Shown: piece by piece, positions 22,140 to 25,024 of the stretch
Numbering within the stretch: the first letter of the stretch is position 1
Layout of the letters: each line of letters opens with the position of its first letter
DNA from: an uncultured Gemmatimonadota bacterium
Lineage (GTDB): Bacteria > Gemmatimonadota > Gemmatimonadetes > Gemmatimonadales > Gemmatimonadaceae
Direction of reading: 5' to 3'
NCBI GenBank assembly: GCA_903894655.1
Contig: CAITQY010000657.1
Location: 1-25,024, forward strand
Length of the DNA: 25,024 bases
The notes under the pieces: generated by a model
Told to the model about the DNA's origin: nothing
The model's database searches: none
The model's input: the letters and a program-made list of their open reading frames with translations, nothing else
Made by a program: the position numbers and the translations under genes

Positions 22140-24548
22140 TTACGGCCGCAGCACGACGATCTCCGCCGTGCGCGCTTTCACCGCCGCCGGCGAGTACGGC
22201 AACGGCGCATACTCTCCCCGGGCCCACGGCCCAAAGAGATTGCTGTAGTACGGGCTTCGCGGATCGCCGCTCTGGCCCGGGGTGTTCGTCACCATCGCGC
22301 CGTCCCAGTTGGCGAGATCCATGACCACGCGGAAGCTGGCGCCGGCGGTCTGGTTGTCGCTGTTGCCGGTGGCATTCAGGGTGTTGGCATAGCCGCCGCG
22401 GGCCAGCGGGCCCGGTGACAGTCGCCCGCGGACGGAATCGGCGATCACGGCATCGAGCGGGTGGGCGATGCGCACATAGTGCATTTTCGGATCGCCGTAG
22501 CGCCAGTCCGCCACGTCCTTGCCGAAGCGACGCGACAGGTCGGACACCGCTTCGTTGAACGCGCGGAACAAAATGAAATCGCGCGCCACGGTGGGGTTCT
22601 CACCCAGCAGCGAGTCCGGGCGCGTGAGCCACTCGATGGTCTGGGCCAGCGACACCGTGCGCAGCAGCGGACGGGCTTCCAAGGGCAGCACGATGTCGGC
22701 GGTGTGCGTGAGCAGCTTCCGCTCCCACGCCGCGTAGATCGCCGCCCCGCGCGAGTTCGCCGACAGCACGCCATTCCATCGCAGCAACGTGTCGCGCGCC
22801 GCGATCGACGCGGCGTTGGTGAGCGCGATCCCCTTGATGAGCGGCACGAGCGCCCGCGCAGCGAGCGGCGTTTCGTCGTGCTGCAGCGCCATCATCTGCG
22901 ACAGCGTCGCCTTACGTGTGGTGTCGAGCACTTCCAGCAAACGATCGCGACGGAACGGCTCGGCCCAGGTGCGAGCCAGAGCGTTGGCATTGGGGTACGC
23001 CGAGTCCACGTTGAGGGCGTTGGCGGTGCCCACGTAGCCTCGCGACGGCGACGTTTCATGCGGAAGTTGTGGAATGGGCAGGAAGCCGCTCCACTCGAAC
23101 CGTCCATCGCCCGGCACCGGCACCAGTCCATCCCAGTTCTTGCGGATCGGCGCGATGCCGGCGCTCTGCCAGCCAATCGCCCCGCTGGTGTCGGCCCAGA
23201 TCCAGTTCAGCGCCGGCATCCGCGCGAACGACAACGCCGTGCGTGCTTCGGGCCAAGTGCGCGCCTGATCGAGACGCAAGCTGGCGAGATACGGGGCGCC
23301 GCCCGGCTCGAGCCACGCCGCCCGCAGCGCCACGGCCACGCGCTTCACACTGTCCGACATCAGCACCGGGCCATGCCGCGTGTATTGCAGCGTGACCACC
23401 ACCGGGGCGGCGCCCTTCACGCGGATCGTATCGATGATCTCACGCATGCGCTCACTGGTGCCGCGATACCGATACGCCCGCGCGTTCTTCGCGTCGAGAT
23501 CGTACGTGTACAAATCCTCGGCATCGATGCCGAAAATCGTCAGCCCCCACGCCCCGTGCTGGTTGTGCCCGATGGCCACGCCCGGAATGGCTGGCTCGCC
23601 GCCGCCGATCACGTCCCACCCCGGCGCCTTCAGATGCACCATGTAGCGCAACGACGGCGCGGCAATCGTACGATGCGGATCATTCGCCACGATCGGCTTG
23701 CCGCTGGCCGTGCGCGAACCGGCGATCACCCAGTTGTTGCTCTCCCACCGATCGAAGCCGGGCGTGGCGGTATCCGCCGGTGCCGCCACACGGCGGAGCG
23801 CTTCCGGCAACTCGGCCGTGCGGAAATTCGGAGCCTGCTTGAAGTCGTTGTAGTCGGCCAGCATGCGCGCGCCCGGCGCTGCGTCGAGCGCGCGGGCCAC
23901 CAGCGAGTCGAGCCCCAGACGGACCGGGGAGAGTTCGTAGCGCTTGCGTCGTGCGACCGCGGCTTCGCCAATCTCGCGCACGGCGCGCGCGGTGGTTGGT
24001 TCATCCGCGGCGTTCGACGCCAGCGCATTGTGGCGCGAAATCACCACCGCCGGCGTCCAAAGCTGCGGTGCGATGCCCAGCCACGTGAGCTCCGGCGGCA
24101 TGAGCGACGGATTGGCGCGCACCTGATCGATATACGCATTCACGCCATCTACGAACGCCCCGATGATCGAGGCGCCGCGCGGATGATAGTGTGCCAGCTC
24201 CGTGGCCATCGAGCCGCGATAGCGCAGCAGCCGCGACGCCCGATCACGCGACACCCAGCGCGGTCCCAACACCTCGGCCATTGTACCGGTGGCTTGCCGG
24301 CGCCACAGCTCGAGCTGGAAGAGCCGGTCGCGCGCCGCACTGTACCCCTGCGCGAAAAACAGGTCGTGTTCGTTGGCCGCCTCGATGTGCACGATGCCGG
24401 CCGAGTCACGCGCCAGCGTGACCGGGGCGCGCAGGCCTTTCGTCGTGATCGGCTGCGCGTGCACCGCTTGCCCCCCGCCCAGCAACAACGCCAGCACCAG
24501 CACCGCCTGCACGGCGGCTCCCGTTAACGCACTCGCGAATGCACGCAC
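22140..24548 (-). CDS. Penicillin-acylase-family (S45) N-terminal nucleophile hydrolase
   Basis: 802 residues from GTG 24548, chosen because GGAG lies five bases upstream and this start gives a signal peptide (VRAFASALTGAAVQAVLVLA, then QAVHAQP with cleavage after AVHA). Family S45 enzymes hydrolyse amide bonds such as N-acyl-homoserine lactones, beta-lactam side chains or other acylated amines, in the periplasm, after cutting themselves into alpha and beta chains. The alpha chain would run from about 32 to 269 (FAQGYSAARDRLFQLELWRR). The beta chain begins at the nucleophile Ser270 in WESNNWVIAGSRTASGKP, followed by ANDPHR and IPGVAIGHNQHGAWGLT. The N(A/S)LNVDSA and TLNATGNSDNQTAG regions match the active-site end. 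Substrate is unknown. The frame continues upstream into a nitronate-monooxygenase sequence without a stop. Confidence 0.9.
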   Translation of the reverse strand: MRAFASALTGAAVQAVLVLALLLGGGQAVHAQPITTKGLRAPVTLARDSAGIVHIEAANEHDLFFAQGYSAARDRLFQLELWRRQATGTMAEVLGPRWVSRDRASRLLRYRGSMATELAHYHPRGASIIGAFVDGVNAYIDQVRANPSLMPPELTWLGIAPQLWTPAVVISRHNALASNAADEPTTARAVREIGEAAVARRKRYELSPVRLGLDSLVARALDAAPGARMLADYNDFKQAPNFRTAELPEALRRVAAPADTATPGFDRWESNNWVIAGSRTASGKPIVANDPHRTIAAPSLRYMVHLKAPGWDVIGGGEPAIPGVAIGHNQHGAWGLTIFGIDAEDLYTYDLDAKNARAYRYRGTSERMREIIDTIRVKGAAPVVVTLQYTRHGPVLMSDSVKRVAVALRAAWLEPGGAPYLASLRLDQARTWPEARTALSFARMPALNWIWADTSGAIGWQSAGIAPIRKNWDGLVPVPGDGRFEWSGFLPIPQLPHETSPSRGYVGTANALNVDSAYPNANALARTWAEPFRRDRLLEVLDTTRKATLSQMMALQHDETPLAARALVPLIKGIALTNAASIAARDTLLRWNGVLSANSRGAAIYAAWERKLLTHTADIVLPLEARPLLRTVSLAQTIEWLTRPDSLLGENPTVARDFILFRAFNEAVSDLSRRFGKDVADWRYGDPKMHYVRIAHPLDAVIADSVRGRLSPGPLARGGYANTLNATGNSDNQTAGASFRVVMDLANWDGAMVTNTPGQSGDPRSPYYSNLFGPWARGEYAPLPYSPAAVKARTAEIVVLRP

Positions 24549-25024
24549 AATCTCTCCGGCGGGTGTGATCTCATGAATGGCATCGACGCTCCGTCCTGCC
24601 TGCCAGTAGTCCTGCGTAGCCCCATCCACACTCGAGCGCTTGAGCTGTCGCAGCGAGCGCAGTGCATAAAAGGTGCGGATCCAGTGCTTGGTCTTCCGCC
24701 CCGTGAACATCCAGCGGGCGATCGGTCCCACTTTGGTGCCCAGCTTCTCCACGTACGGCGTGCGGATCACTGACACCGGCACGCCGGTGAGTCGTTCGGT
24801 GAGCACGATATCGCGGGAATGTGCTTCCACGATCGCGTACTTGTAGGCGTCATCGGAATTGCACTCGGGGGTGGCAATGAAACGCGTGCCCAGCTGCACA
24901 CCGGCGTAGCCCATGTCGATAAGCGCTTTGAACTGCTCGGGCGCACCCACGCCGCCGGCGGCGACCACCGGCAGGCCGAGCCCGCCCACTTCATCGAGGA
25001 GCGCGCGTGGGTCACGTGACCCGG
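24549..25024 (-). CDS. Nitronate monooxygenase, C-terminal part, in frame with the acylase
   Basis: About 158 residues of an FMN-dependent nitronate monooxygenase (2-nitropropane-dioxygenase family) whose N-terminal half lies beyond the right edge. Seen: LGLPVVAAGGVGAPEQ, the strand and glycine loop that bind FMN phosphate; MGYAGVQLGTRFIATPEC, a hallmark of the family; and a helical tail with DYWQAGRSVDAIHEITPAGEIV, which normally lies just before the end of such proteins. The enzyme oxidises alkyl nitronates in the cytosol. No stop codon occurs before the acylase start: the frame runs unbroken to 22140. The lower boundary given here is therefore the acylase GTG, not a stop codon, and a true fusion protein is possible. 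Confidence 0.82.

Noticed and set aside
22461..24527. 688-codon open frame on the plus strand
   Set aside because: Antisense to the penicillin acylase, rich in Arg, His and Gln with no domain; a typical shadow in GC-rich DNA. The acylase frame has intact catalytic motifs.

Overview
The window looks like a piece of a GC-rich, Gram-negative-type bacterial chromosome, most likely from the Gemmatimonadota or a close relative. This rests on gene content and style: many exported peptidases, a DUF5916 outer-membrane protein, DUF4403 and LTXXQ proteins, a lectin-like secreted protein and short dense intergenic spaces. No rRNA or marker gene is present to confirm it. I saw no rRNA, tRNA, CRISPR array, transposase or phage gene.

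Layout, left to right. 1-1699 (+): the 3' part of threonine synthase (thrC) overlaps a short-chain dehydrogenase-like gene. 1778-5730 (+): an exported M1 metallopeptidase overlaps a DUF5916 outer-membrane protein. 5800-6715 (+): a sugar-type periplasmic-binding-protein gene broken by a frameshift. 6842-8516 (+): an M35 (aspzincin) peptidase lipoprotein overlaps a small secreted protein that repeats only the peptidase's N-terminal domain. 8513-10296: an Lrp/AsnC regulator (-) diverges from a Cys/Met-metabolism PLP enzyme (+), with a perfect AT-rich palindrome between them. 10331-14019 (-): an fdhD, FdhF/YdeP-type molybdopterin oxidoreductase and mobA operon. 14121-15362 (-): a DAACS-fold transporter that lacks the usual ion and substrate motifs. 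15459-16208 (-): an LTXXQ (Spy/CpxP-like) protein with long Gly-Met repeats. 16225-18605 (+): a DUF4403 lipoprotein overlaps an M28 aminopeptidase. 18606-19022: a structured intergenic region holding a possible 21-residue ORF on the minus strand. 19023-21224 (+): an S9 prolyl-oligopeptidase-family peptidase. 21354-22004 (-): a secreted lectin-like protein flanked on both sides by long imperfect hairpins. 22140-25024 (-): a penicillin-acylase-family hydrolase in the same uninterrupted frame as the C-terminal half of a nitronate monooxygenase, with no stop between them.

Functionally, the window is rich in exported peptide-degrading or amide-cleaving enzymes (M1, M35, M28, S9 and S45). It also carries amino-acid metabolism genes (thrC, a trans-sulfuration-family enzyme with an Lrp-type regulator, a DAACS transporter) and a self-contained molybdoenzyme maturation cluster. 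I did not find an unmistakable new system. The best candidates for something undescribed are the nitronate monooxygenase/acylase reading-frame fusion, the M35 protease with its stand-alone N-domain partner, the strong-SD small ORF at 18710-18775, the two hairpin repeats around the lectin gene, and the DAACS protein lacking its canonical binding residues.
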